A stretch of DNA of 64,000 nt. It comes from Castellaniella ginsengisoli. GTDB taxonomy: Bacteria; Pseudomonadota; Gammaproteobacteria; Burkholderiales; Burkholderiaceae_B. The notes under the pieces are model-generated. The model worked only from the letters and a program-made list of their open reading frames with translations, was not told the DNA's origin and ran no database searches. Shown piece after piece: positions 45,915-54,409 of this stretch. The stretch lies in NCBI RefSeq assembly GCF_039523235.1, contig NZ_BAAAEX010000009.1. One strand, 5' to 3'. The translations under genes and the position numbers were made by a program. Numbering within the stretch: the stretch's first letter is position 1; the number at the start of each line of letters is the position of its first letter.

Positions 45915-46325
45915 ATGTCTTCTTCTGCGTACGACGATCTGGGCAAGTTGGTCCTTCGCCTGGGCCTGGGCATTCTCCTGCTGCTTCACGGCCTTGCCAA
46001 ACTGGACAGCGGCGTGGGTTGGATCGTGGACATGCTCGGCCAGCATGGCTTGCCCGGTTTCCTGGCCTACGGCGTCTACCTCGGCGAAGTCGTCGCGCCG
46101 ATCCTGATCATCCTCGGCCTGTTCACGCGCATCGGCGGCCTTGTGATCGTACTGAACATGCTGTTCGTCTTCGGCCTGGTCCACATGGACCAGTTGTTCC
46201 TGCTGGGCAAGTCCGGCGGCTGGGAACTGGAACTGCAAGGCCTGTTCCTTTTCAGCAGCATCGCCGTCACTTTGTTCGGCGCGGGCGCCTACAGCCTGGG
46301 CGGCCGCAACGGCCGCTGGAACTGA
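45915..46325 (+). CDS. DoxX-family membrane protein
   Basis: A 136-residue protein with four hydrophobic helices; the DoxX signature LVLRLGLGILLLLHGLAKL at the start and GVYLGEVVAPILIILGLFTR in the second helix are typical. DoxX proteins are linked to membrane redox and oxidative-stress functions; the substrate is unknown. It starts 20 bp after tRNA-Pro and may be partly read through from it. It converges on the histidine kinase gene. Confidence 0.88.
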   Translation: MSSSAYDDLGKLVLRLGLGILLLLHGLAKLDSGVGWIVDMLGQHGLPGFLAYGVYLGEVVAPILIILGLFTRIGGLVIVLNMLFVFGLVHMDQLFLLGKSGGWELELQGLFLFSSIAVTLFGAGAYSLGGRNGRWN

Positions 46326-46360
46326 CGCCCTCCCATGCTGGATACAGCCTGCCGGCCGCC

Positions 46361-47725
46361 TCAGGTGGCCGGCAGGGTAATGATCACCCGGGCGCCGCCC
46401 AGGCGGCCGGTTTCGATCCGCGCCCAGCCGCCGTACAGGTCGGCCAGATCGCGCACGATCCCTAGCCCCAGCCCCGAGCCCGGCGTGCGCTCGTCCGCCC
46501 GCTGTCCTCGCTCGAAGACCTGCTCGGCCCTTTCGGGGCTCAGGCCCGGGCCGTCGTCCTCGACCTGAATCGATAATTCGCCATCCTGGCAGCAAGCGGT
46601 GACGCAGACCCGGCTGCGCGCCCACTTCCCGGCATTGTCCAGCACATTGCCCAGCATTTCCTGGAAGTCCTGGGCCTCACCGCGAAACACCAAGTCTTCC
46701 GCCACACCACTCAGGTCGTAGATCAGCCCGCGCTCGGCGTGGACGCGATCCATCACGCGCACCAAGCCCTGCAGCAGGGGCAGGATCGGACTGCGCAGGC
46801 CGGTGACACGCACCGCCGCCGCCGCCCGGGCGCGGGCCAGATGATAATCGACCTGGCGCCGGGCGGCCTCGACCTGCTCGGCCACCAGGCGCGGCAAGGC
46901 CGGATCTTCCGCCTGGGCGGCACTGGCCATCACCGCCAGGGGTGTTTTCAGGGCATGGGCCAGATTGCCGGCCTGCATGCGCGCCCGCTCCAATCCCTCG
47001 GCGTTGCGGCTCAGCACCAGGTTGAAATCCTCGACCAGCGGCCGGACTTCCATGGGGAACTTGCCCTCGATCCGCTCCGCCCGGCCTTCACGCAGCGCCG
47101 CCAACCGCTGGCGCAACCGCGCCAGCGGCTGAAGCCCGAAGCCGACCAGCATCCAGGCCGCCGCCCCCATGCCCAGCACCAGGATGCCCAGCGCCACGGC
47201 CAGCATGCGGTCGAAGCGGCTGATCGGCTCGGCCCACAAGGCCTCATCCGCCGCCACCGACAGGATCAGCGTATCGAGCGGGCCTTCGGCGGGGTGCACT
47301 TCGCGCACCCGCATCCGCAGCCGTTCGCCGCCCGGACCGGACGCCGGCATCGCGACATCCCGCCCCGGCTCCAGGCCATCGACCAGATCCGGCAGGTGCG
47401 CGTCCCACAACGAGCGCGAACGCAACAACTGGGCGAAGCGCGTGCCGGCGGAAGGCACCGAAATCTGCCAGTACAGGCCGGAGAACGGGTGGCTGAAACG
47501 CGGATCGGTCGGCTGGGAGGACAGCGAGACCCGGCCCCGCTCGTCGACCTGCAGCGAGGCGGTCAGGTGGTTGAGGTGGATGTTCAGTTCGGACTGCAGT
47601 TGCGCCTGGATGTGCTGCCGGAACAATCCCTGGATGCCCCAGCCGGCCAGCGCCACGCTCAGCAGCGTCCAGGCCAGGGCGATCACCAGCAGGCGCAGAC
47701 GCAGCGAGTGGCGCCGCCCCCTCAT
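46361..47725 (-). CDS. Two-component sensor histidine kinase
   Basis: A 454-residue membrane kinase. It has two membrane helices (about 12-34 and 175-196) around a periplasmic sensor of about 140 residues, a HAMP segment (about 197-245), the HisKA phosphorylation motif NLAHALKTPLAVM (H257), and the ATPase domain with GNVLDNAGKWA, EDDGPGL and GSGLGLGIV. It belongs to the class of EnvZ/PhoQ-like kinases; the signal is unknown. It overlaps its response regulator by 4 bp. Confidence 0.92.
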   Translation of the reverse strand: MRGRRHSLRLRLLVIALAWTLLSVALAGWGIQGLFRQHIQAQLQSELNIHLNHLTASLQVDERGRVSLSSQPTDPRFSHPFSGLYWQISVPSAGTRFAQLLRSRSLWDAHLPDLVDGLEPGRDVAMPASGPGGERLRMRVREVHPAEGPLDTLILSVAADEALWAEPISRFDRMLAVALGILVLGMGAAAWMLVGFGLQPLARLRQRLAALREGRAERIEGKFPMEVRPLVEDFNLVLSRNAEGLERARMQAGNLAHALKTPLAVMASAAQAEDPALPRLVAEQVEAARRQVDYHLARARAAAAVRVTGLRSPILPLLQGLVRVMDRVHAERGLIYDLSGVAEDLVFRGEAQDFQEMLGNVLDNAGKWARSRVCVTACCQDGELSIQVEDDGPGLSPERAEQVFERGQRADERTPGSGLGLGIVRDLADLYGGWARIETGRLGGARVIITLPAT

Positions 47726-48387
47726 TGCGGATCGGCCGATAGACGATAGCCCAGGCCGCGCACCGTCTGGATCAAGCCGGGGGGAATCTTGCGGCGCAGG
47801 CGGGCGACGAAGACCTCGATGGTGTTCGAGTCGCGGTCGAAGTCCTGTGCATAGATATGCTCCACCAGCCGGCTGCGCGATATGACCTCGCCCTGATGCA
47901 TCAGCAGGTAGGCCAGGACCCGGTATTCGTGGCTGGTCAGCTCCAGCGGCGTGGCGTCCAGCAGGATGCGGGACTGGCGCGCATCCAGCAGCAGCGGCCC
48001 GCAGCGGATCTCGGCCGTGGCGTGCCCGCCCGCCCGGCGCAGCAGCGCGCGCATGCGGGCTTCAAGCTCTTCCTGGTGGAAAGGCTTGGTCAGGTAATCA
48101 TCGGCGCCCGCGTCGATGCCGGCCACTTTATCGTGCCAGTTGTCGCGCGCCGTGAGGATCAGCACCGGCATGGTCCGGCCGGCCGCGCGCCAACTGCGCA
48201 GCACCGACAGGCCGTCGCGCCCGGGCAGGCCCAGGTCCAGCACCGCCAGATCGCACGGCTCATGAAGCCCCTGGTGCTCGGCGTCCAGGCCGTCCGCCGC
48301 CACATCCACCACATAGCCGGCCTTTTCCAGCGAGGTCTTCAGTTGCGCGGCCAGCAAGGGCTCGTCCTCGACGATCAACACTCTCAT
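47722..48387 (-). CDS. OmpR/PhoB-family response regulator
   Basis: A 221-residue regulator: receiver domain with acidic pocket (E7, D8), phospho-acceptor D51 in VLDLGLPG and K101 in YLTKPF, then a winged-helix DNA-binding domain (LTSHEYRVLAYLLMHQGEVIS ... RDSNTIEVFVARLRRKI). It is closest in look to the QseB/PhoP/TctD group. It sits between the PepSY gene and the kinase with ATGA overlaps on both sides, so all three form one transcript. Confidence 0.93.
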   Translation of the reverse strand: MRVLIVEDEPLLAAQLKTSLEKAGYVVDVAADGLDAEHQGLHEPCDLAVLDLGLPGRDGLSVLRSWRAAGRTMPVLILTARDNWHDKVAGIDAGADDYLTKPFHQEELEARMRALLRRAGGHATAEIRCGPLLLDARQSRILLDATPLELTSHEYRVLAYLLMHQGEVISRSRLVEHIYAQDFDRDSNTIEVFVARLRRKIPPGLIQTVRGLGYRLSADPQ

Positions 48388-48749
48388 GGGTGCCTCCCGC
48401 CGCGGCGCAGGGGCCGCGTGCTCACCCGCACGACTTCCCCCGTGCGGGCGTCGACCTCCAGCTTGACCAGGCGGCCCTGGTCTTGCAGGATCTTGAACTC
48501 ATAGCGCCAGCACCCGGCCGCCCGGCCGCCCGGCTCCTGGCAATGCCCGCCCTCGTCCTGCTCGAATTCGACCTTCAGGACCTGGCCTGGATAGTCGCGC
48601 GCCACCCGCGCCAGGATGTCCTGCAGCGGCAGCACTTCCCCCAGGGCCTGCAGCCGCTCGGCGGCGTCCCGGTCATGGTTGTGCGCCGCCGCACCCGAAG
48701 CCCAGAGCCCCAGGGCCAGCACACCCGCCAGCAACCCTCGGCGATGCAT
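48384..48749 (-). CDS. Exported PepSY-domain protein
   Basis: A 121-residue periplasmic protein with signal peptide (LLAGVLALGLWASGAAA) and one PepSY domain (LPLQDILARVARDYPGQVLKVEFE ... YEFKILQDQGRLVKLEVDARTGEVV). Two cysteines in HCQEPGGRAAGCW could form a disulfide. PepSY proteins beside two-component systems often modulate the kinase or a protease. The ATG at 48749 is chosen because GAGGAG lies 7 bases before it; an ATG at 48764 would place the RBS inside the gene. First gene of the operon. Confidence 0.86.
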   Translation of the reverse strand: MHRRGLLAGVLALGLWASGAAAHNHDRDAAERLQALGEVLPLQDILARVARDYPGQVLKVEFEQDEGGHCQEPGGRAAGCWRYEFKILQDQGRLVKLEVDARTGEVVRVSTRPLRRGGRHP

Positions 48750-48910
48750 CGGCAGACTCCTCATTCAATCGATGGATCCTACGATATCAGGAAGCGCATG
48801 AACCGGAAATGAATGGCGCCGCCGCATGCCGGCCCGCTGGCGGCCGGCATGACGCCGCAGTACCATGACCCCTCCCCCTCCAAGCCCCGAAGCACTTGAA
48901 AGGACACGCC

Positions 48911-50545
48911 ATGCTGCACGCCCAAGGCGACTATCGGCAGACCCGCGAAGCATTCACCTGGGCCGTGCCGGAACGCTACAACATCGGGACGGACGTCTGC
49001 GACCGCTGGGCCGACGGCAGCGGCCGCCTGGCGCTGATCGTCGATGGCGAAGACGCCCCGGCGAAACACTACACCTTCGATCAGCTCAAGCTCTGGTCGG
49101 ACCGGTTGGCCCTGGCCCTGCGCGCGCGCGGCATCGCCCGGGGCGACCGGGTGGGCATCCTGCTGCCGCAATCGCTGGAGACGGCGCTGGCCCATCTGGC
49201 CGCCTACAAGCTCGGCGCCATCGCCGTGCCTCTGTTCACGCTGTTCGGCACCGAAGCGCTTCAATACCGTCTGAGCAATTCAGGCGCCCGCGCACTCGTC
49301 ACCCAGGCGGAAGGCCTGGACAAGATCGCCCAGATCCGCCCGAGCCTGCCGGACCTGGGCTGCGTGCTGGACATCGACGCGCAGGCCGGCGAGGCTTCGT
49401 TCTGGTCCGCGATCGAATCGCAGGACGGCCAGAGATTCATTCCCGAGGACACCGCCGCCGACGACCCGGCCCTCATCATCTACACCTCGGGCACCACCGG
49501 CAAACCCAAGGGCGCGCTGCATGCCCACCGGGCGCTGCTCGGGCATCTGCCGGGCGTGGAAATCTCGCATAATTTCTTTCCCGACCGCGCCACGCTGATG
49601 TGGACGCCGGCGGACTGGGCCTGGATCGGCGGCCTGCTGGACGTGCTGATGCCGTCCTGGCACCACGGCGTGGCCGTGCTGGCCCGCCGTTTTGCAAAAT
49701 TCGACGCCGCCGTCGCATGGCAACTCATGGCCCGGCACCGGGTCAGCCATACTTTCCTGCCGCCCACGGCCCTGAAGATGCTGCGCACGCTGCAGGATCC
49801 CGGCCGCTGCGGCCGCCTGAGCCTGGTCTCAGTGGCCAGCGGCGGCGAATCGCTGGGGCCGCAGTTGATCGAATGGGGCCGCAAGGCGCTGGGCGTCACC
49901 ATCAACGAGTTCTACGGCCAGACCGAGTGCAACATGATCGTCTCGTCCTGCGCCGCCCTGTTCGAACCCCGCGTCGGCGCCATGGGCCGGCCGGTGCCGG
50001 GGCACGAAGTGCGCATCATCGACGAAACCGGCGCTCCCCAGCCCCCCGGCGTCGAAGGCCACATCGCCGTGCGGCGGCCCGATCCGGTGATGTTCCTGCA
50101 ATATTGGCAAAATCCGCAGGCCACGGCCCGCGCCTTCATTGGCGACTGGCTGGTGACGGGCGACCGGGGCGTGTGCGATGCGGACGGCTACCTCTGGTTC
50201 AAGGGCCGGGGCGACGACGTGATCACCAGCGCCGGCTACCGCATCGGGCCGGGGCCGATCGAAGACTGCCTGCTCGGCCACCCGGCCGTGCGCATGGCGG
50301 CGGTGATCGGGGTGCCCGATCCCGCGCGCACGGAAATCGTCAAGGCCTGCATCGTGCTGAACGAAGGCTATTCAGGCGATGCCGCGCTGGTGGCCGAACT
50401 TCAGGATCACGTCCGCAGCAAGGCCGCCGCGCACGAATATCCCCGGCTGATCGAATTCATGGACAGCCTGCCCATGACGACCACGGGCAAGGTGCAGCGC
50501 GGACTGCTGCGGGCGATGCATCAACCGAAACGCCCGGTGATGTAG
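48911..50545 (+). CDS. Acyl-CoA synthetase (AMP-forming)
   Basis: A 544-residue adenylate-forming ligase that activates a carboxylic acid as acyl-AMP and then acyl-CoA. Motifs: YTSGTTGKPKGALHAH (P-loop), NEFYGQTECN, the hinge region LVTGDRGVCDADGYLWFKGR and the catalytic lysine in TTTGKVQRGLLR. It resembles the medium-chain ACSM/acetyl-CoA-synthetase-like group; the substrate is not certain. The ATG at 48911 follows AAAGGA. Its 3' end overlaps the convergent pstB by 25 bp. Confidence 0.87.
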   Translation: MLHAQGDYRQTREAFTWAVPERYNIGTDVCDRWADGSGRLALIVDGEDAPAKHYTFDQLKLWSDRLALALRARGIARGDRVGILLPQSLETALAHLAAYKLGAIAVPLFTLFGTEALQYRLSNSGARALVTQAEGLDKIAQIRPSLPDLGCVLDIDAQAGEASFWSAIESQDGQRFIPEDTAADDPALIIYTSGTTGKPKGALHAHRALLGHLPGVEISHNFFPDRATLMWTPADWAWIGGLLDVLMPSWHHGVAVLARRFAKFDAAVAWQLMARHRVSHTFLPPTALKMLRTLQDPGRCGRLSLVSVASGGESLGPQLIEWGRKALGVTINEFYGQTECNMIVSSCAALFEPRVGAMGRPVPGHEVRIIDETGAPQPPGVEGHIAVRRPDPVMFLQYWQNPQATARAFIGDWLVTGDRGVCDADGYLWFKGRGDDVITSAGYRIGPGPIEDCLLGHPAVRMAAVIGVPDPARTEIVKACIVLNEGYSGDAALVAELQDHVRSKAAAHEYPRLIEFMDSLPMTTTGKVQRGLLRAMHQPKRPVM

Positions 50546-51312
50546 TCTTCGGTTTCCTTGCGGGCGGGCTTGATGAAAACCTGGTCGGTGGGGCCGAACT
50601 CCATCAGCTCGCCCAGGTACATGTAGGCGGTGTAGTCGGAACAGCGCGCCGCCTGCTGCATGTTGTGGGTCACGATGACGACGGTGTAGTCGGATTTCAG
50701 CTCGGCGATGAGCTCTTCGATCTTGGCCGTGGAAATCGGATCCAGGGCGGAGCACGGCTCGTCGAGCAGCAGGACTTCCGGCTTGATCGCCACGCCGCGC
50801 GCAATGCACAGGCGCTGCTGTTGCCCGCCGGACAGGCTGTTGCCGCTTTGCCCGAGCTTGTCCTTGACCTCGGCCCACAGCGCGGCCTTGGTCAGGGCCC
50901 ATTCCACGCGCTCATCCATTTCGCCCTTGCTCAGGCGCTCGAACAGCCGCACGCCGAAGGCGATGTTGTCGTAGATGCTCATGGGGAACGGCGTGGGCTT
51001 CTGGAACACCATGCCCACCTTGGCGCGGATCAAAGAGATATCGAGCCGCGAATTGAGCAGGTCTTCGCCGTCCAGCTCGATGACGCCCTCGGCGCGCTGG
51101 CCCGGATAAAGCTCGAACATGCGGTTGAAGGTGCGCAACAGCGTGGATTTCCCGCACCCCGAGGGGCCGATGAACGCCGTGACCTTGTTTTCCTCGATAT
51201 CCATGTTGATATCGCGCAAGGCATGGAAGCTGCCGTAATAGAAGTTCAGATTGCGCACGGCCAGCTTCGTGCGTTCTGGGGCGGCGGACGGTTGCAGGGT
51301 CATGGTCGGCAT
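50521..51312 (-). CDS. pstB: Phosphate ABC transporter ATP-binding protein
   Basis: ATPase of the high-affinity phosphate transporter. The 263-residue product has Walker A GPSGCGKST (49-57), Q-loop VFQKPTPFPMSIYDN, signature LSGGQQQRLCIARG, Walker B LLLDEPCSALDP and the switch His in IVTHNMQQA. Last gene of pstSCAB: no phoU follows, and the convergent acyl-CoA synthetase gene overlaps the 3' end. It starts 4 bp after pstA. Confidence 0.97.
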   Translation of the reverse strand: MPTMTLQPSAAPERTKLAVRNLNFYYGSFHALRDINMDIEENKVTAFIGPSGCGKSTLLRTFNRMFELYPGQRAEGVIELDGEDLLNSRLDISLIRAKVGMVFQKPTPFPMSIYDNIAFGVRLFERLSKGEMDERVEWALTKAALWAEVKDKLGQSGNSLSGGQQQRLCIARGVAIKPEVLLLDEPCSALDPISTAKIEELIAELKSDYTVVIVTHNMQQAARCSDYTAYMYLGELMEFGPTDQVFIKPARKETEDYITGRFG

Positions 51313-51316
51313 CAGA

Positions 51317-52177
51317 TTATTTACGGAACAGGCTGCGCGCGGCGATGTTGATCCCCAGCACCAGCAGGGTAATCAGCGCGGCGCCCGCCCAGGCCAGCCG
51401 GTTCCAGTCCTCGAAGGGACTGGCGGCATACTGGAAAATCACCACCGGCAGGTTGGCGATGGGGGCGTTCATGTTCCAGGACATGAACTGGTTGTTCAAG
51501 GCGGTAAAGAGCAGTGGCGCGGTTTCCCCGGCGATGCGGGCCACGGCCAGCAGGACGCCGGTGATGATGCCCGAACGCGCGGCCCGGTAGCAGATGAACA
51601 CGACGATGCGCCACTGCGGGCAGCCCAGGGCGGCGGCGGCTTCGCGCAGGCTGTTGGGCACCAGGCCCAGCATGTTGTCGGTGGCCCGGACCACCACCGG
51701 AATGACCAGGATGGCCAGTGCGAAGGCGCCCGCCCAGCCGGAATAATGCCCGACCTGCGCCACATAGATGGCATAGATGAACAGGCCGATGATGATGGAC
51801 GGCGCCGACAGCAGCACGTCGTTCAGGAAGCGCGTGGCCGGCGCCAGCCAGCCCCGGCGGCCGTACTCGGCCAGGTAAGTGCCCGCCAGCACGCCGATGG
51901 GCGTGCCGATCAGCGTGCCGACGGCCGACATCAGCACGCTGCCGACGATGGCGTTCAACAGGCCGCCGTCGGCCCCGGGCGGCGGCGTGCTTTCCCACAG
52001 CAGCGACAAGGACAGCGCGGAGCCCCCTTTCACCAGCAGCGTGAGGATGATCCAGGCGAGCCAGAACAGGCCCGAGCCCAGTGTCAGGCCCGACAGCGCG
52101 AGCATCAGCCGATTGATCCGGCGCCGGCGGCGGTAGACCGGGTTGGCGGGGACGATGGTGGAGTCGGAGGCGGACAT
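51317..52177 (-). CDS. pstA: Phosphate ABC transporter permease PstA
   Basis: Inner-membrane permease of 286 residues with about six helices and the ABC permease coupling loop NSLREAAAALGCPQWRIV. Pairs with PstC to form the phosphate channel. Its ATG overlaps the pstC stop by one base, indicating translational coupling. Confidence 0.95.
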   Translation of the reverse strand: MSASDSTIVPANPVYRRRRRINRLMLALSGLTLGSGLFWLAWIILTLLVKGGSALSLSLLWESTPPPGADGGLLNAIVGSVLMSAVGTLIGTPIGVLAGTYLAEYGRRGWLAPATRFLNDVLLSAPSIIIGLFIYAIYVAQVGHYSGWAGAFALAILVIPVVVRATDNMLGLVPNSLREAAAALGCPQWRIVVFICYRAARSGIITGVLLAVARIAGETAPLLFTALNNQFMSWNMNAPIANLPVVIFQYAASPFEDWNRLAWAGAALITLLVLGINIAARSLFRK

Positions 52178-53118
52178 CAGTGCTTGGCGCCTTCCTGGCG
52201 CGTCAGTTTCAACAGCATGAGTTTCGACAAGGCCAGCACCACGGTCGTGATCAGGAACAGGAGCAGGCCCAATTCCAGCAAGGCCGATTTCTGCAGGCCG
52301 CCGGCTTCGTTGAATTCGTTCGCCAGGGCGGACGCGATGGAGTTGGACGGCGAGAAGATCGAGGAAGGCAGATTGAACGCATTGCCGATCACGAAGGTGA
52401 CCGCCATGGTTTCACCCAGGGCGCGGCCCAGGCCCAGCATGATCCCGCCGATGACGCCATGCTTGGTATAGGGCAGCACGACTTTCCAGACGACTTCCCA
52501 GGTGGTGCTGCCCAGGCCGTAGGCGGATTCCTTGAGCATGGGCGGCACCTGCTCGAACACATCGCGCATCACCGCCGCGATGAAGGGAATGATCATGATG
52601 GACAGGATCAGCCCCGCCGTAAACAGGCCGATGCCCATCGGCGGCCCGCCGAACAGATGTTCCATCACCGGCACGCCCTCGAAGAAATCAACCATGTACG
52701 GCTGGATGTATTTCTGGAACAGGGGCACGAAGACGAACAGGCCCCACATGCCGTAGATGATGGACGGGATCGCGGCCAGCATCTCGATGGCCACCCCCAG
52801 CGGACGGCGCAGCCAGACGGGGGCCAGCTCCGTCAGGAACATGGCGATGCCGAAGGACACCGGAACCGCGATCAGCAGCGCCAGGAAGGCGCTGATCACC
52901 GTGCCCAGCATCGGCACCAGCGCGCCGTAGCTGTGCCGCACGGGGTCCCAGTCGTTGGTCCACAGGAACGCCAGGCCGTATTCGGCCAGGGAATCCCGGC
53001 TGCCGTAGATCAGGGACGCCATGATCCCGGCCAGCAGGATGAAGACGAAGAACGCAAACAGGCGGGTCAGGTACCGGAAACCGGTATCCACCAGAAGGCT
53101 GCGCTGCGTATTGGCCAT
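52177..53118 (-). CDS. pstC: Phosphate ABC transporter permease PstC
   Basis: Inner-membrane permease of 313 residues with about six helices; the coupling loop is KESAYGLGSTTWEVVWKV, and the segment IAMFLTELAPVWLRRPLG is typical of PstC. The start is taken as the ATG at 53118 (MANTQRSLLVDTGF). The 127 bp between it and pstS hold two strong inverted repeats, likely to set the PstS:PstC expression ratio. Confidence 0.95.
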   Translation of the reverse strand: MANTQRSLLVDTGFRYLTRLFAFFVFILLAGIMASLIYGSRDSLAEYGLAFLWTNDWDPVRHSYGALVPMLGTVISAFLALLIAVPVSFGIAMFLTELAPVWLRRPLGVAIEMLAAIPSIIYGMWGLFVFVPLFQKYIQPYMVDFFEGVPVMEHLFGGPPMGIGLFTAGLILSIMIIPFIAAVMRDVFEQVPPMLKESAYGLGSTTWEVVWKVVLPYTKHGVIGGIMLGLGRALGETMAVTFVIGNAFNLPSSIFSPSNSIASALANEFNEAGGLQKSALLELGLLLFLITTVVLALSKLMLLKLTRQEGAKH

Positions 53119-53140
53119 GAGGGACTCTATCCGTGGCGAC

Positions 53141-53166
53141 AGGATCCCCGGCATGCCGGGGATCCT
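53141..53166. repeat. Perfect 26-bp palindrome upstream of pstC
   Basis: The half-sites AGGATCCCCGGCA and TGCCGGGGATCCT meet with no spacer, giving a perfect 26-bp palindrome 22 bp before the pstC ATG. In the pstS-pstC mRNA it would fold into a tight hairpin close to the pstC ribosome binding region. It could also bind a dimeric protein. No T tract follows, so it is not a standard terminator. Confidence 0.7.
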
Positions 53167-53197
53167 CATCGGAATTCAAAACCGCTATTTTCCCACA

Positions 53198-53224
53198 GGC
53201 GGGGCGGCGCTGCGCCACCCCGCC
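53198..53224. repeat. GC-rich hairpin between pstS and pstC
   Basis: 53198-53208 and 53214-53224 form an 11-bp stem with one mismatch around the loop GCTGC, 22 bp after the pstS stop. Hairpins after genes for periplasmic binding proteins often protect the upstream mRNA or attenuate read-through. There is no T tract on either side. Confidence 0.55.
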
Positions 53225-53245
53225 GGGAAGGAGGGGCCGGAGGGC

Positions 53246-54292
53246 TTATTTCCAGACCGCCGAACCATCCTCGCCGCGGATCTTCTCGGCCCAGATGCCG
53301 CGGATCTTGGCGGTCACGTCATCGGGCAGCGGCACGTAGTCCAGCTCGCTGGCCATGGCGTCGCCTTCACGCCAGGCCCAATCGAAGAACGCCAGGACTT
53401 CGCGGGCGCGCGCGGGATCGGCCTGCTTGCCGTGCACCAGGATGAAGCTCGCCGCCGTGACGGGCCACGAATCCGCGCCCGGCTCATTGTTCAGGACCAG
53501 GCCCATGCCCGGCGCCGAATCCCAATCGGCATGGGAGGCCGCCGCCGCGAACGCCTGCTGCGAGGGCTGCACGAACTGGCCATCGCGGTTCTGCAACTGC
53601 GCCCAGGCCAGGCCGTTCTGGTGGGCGTAGGCGTATTCCACGTATCCGATGGAGTTGGCGAGCTGGCGCACGTAGGCGGCCACGCCTTCATTGCCCTTGC
53701 CGCCCTGCCCGGTGGGCCACTTGACCGCCTTGCCCTGGCCGACCTGCTCTTTCCAGGCCGGAGACACCTGGGACAAATAGTTGGTCCAGCCGAAGGTCGT
53801 GCCCGAGCCGTCGGAACGGTGCACCACCACGATGCCCCGGGAAGGCAGTTTCAGATCCTTGTTCAGCGCGGCGATCGCCGGATCGTCCCACTTCTTGATC
53901 TTGCCCAGGAAGATGTCCGCCAGCACCGGGCCGGTCAGTTTGAGCTGGCCCGCCTCGACGCCTTCGACATTGATGACCGGCACGGTGCCGCCGATGATGG
54001 CGGGGAACTGGACCAGGCCGTGCTTTTCCAGGTCCGCAGGCTTCATCGGATCGTCCGAGGCGCCGAAATCCACCGTCTTGGCGATGATCTGCTGCTGGCC
54101 GCCGCCCGAGCCGATGGACTGGTAGTTGACGCGATGGCCGGTGACTTCCTGGTATTTCGCCGCCCACTTGGCATAGATCGGATAGGGGAAGGAGGCGCCC
54201 GCCCCCGTCAGGTCGGCGGCATGCGCCGCGACGCCCGCAGCGGCCATCATCGCCAGGCCGGCGGCGCATTGCGTCAGAATTCGTTTGAACAT
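53246..54292 (-). CDS. pstS: Periplasmic phosphate-binding protein PstS
   Basis: High-affinity phosphate receptor delivering phosphate to PstCA. The 348-residue precursor has a signal peptide (LAMMAAAGVAAHAA), then DLTGAGASFPYPIYAKW. Phosphate contacts are conserved: GSGGGQQQI, DFGASDDPM and RSDGSGTTFGWTNYLS. It is first in pstSCAB, behind a clear Pho box. Confidence 0.97.
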   Translation of the reverse strand: MFKRILTQCAAGLAMMAAAGVAAHAADLTGAGASFPYPIYAKWAAKYQEVTGHRVNYQSIGSGGGQQQIIAKTVDFGASDDPMKPADLEKHGLVQFPAIIGGTVPVINVEGVEAGQLKLTGPVLADIFLGKIKKWDDPAIAALNKDLKLPSRGIVVVHRSDGSGTTFGWTNYLSQVSPAWKEQVGQGKAVKWPTGQGGKGNEGVAAYVRQLANSIGYVEYAYAHQNGLAWAQLQNRDGQFVQPSQQAFAAAASHADWDSAPGMGLVLNNEPGADSWPVTAASFILVHGKQADPARAREVLAFFDWAWREGDAMASELDYVPLPDDVTAKIRGIWAEKIRGEDGSAVWK

Positions 54293-54357
54293 GTCTAAAC
54301 CCTTTATGGTTTGTGATGATCGGCGGCCCCGGGGGTTTCCCTGGCCGTCAGGACGAC

Positions 54358-54391
54358 ATGGTAAAGAGCGGAAGTGACAGTTTCATGACAA
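54358..54391 (-). promoter_or_regulatory. Pho box and -10 of the pstSCAB promoter
   Basis: On the minus strand TTGTCATGAAACTGTCAC (54391-54374) matches the PhoB box, two CTGTCAT-like 7-mers split by 4 AT-rich bases. TACCAT (54363-54358) follows after 10 bp as a -10 box, the classic PhoB-activated layout without a -35. It lies in the 117-bp gap between ppk1 and pstS, so pstSCAB should be induced by phosphate limitation. Confidence 0.88.
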
Positions 54392-54409
54392 GCGGCCCGC
54401 GTGCCGATC

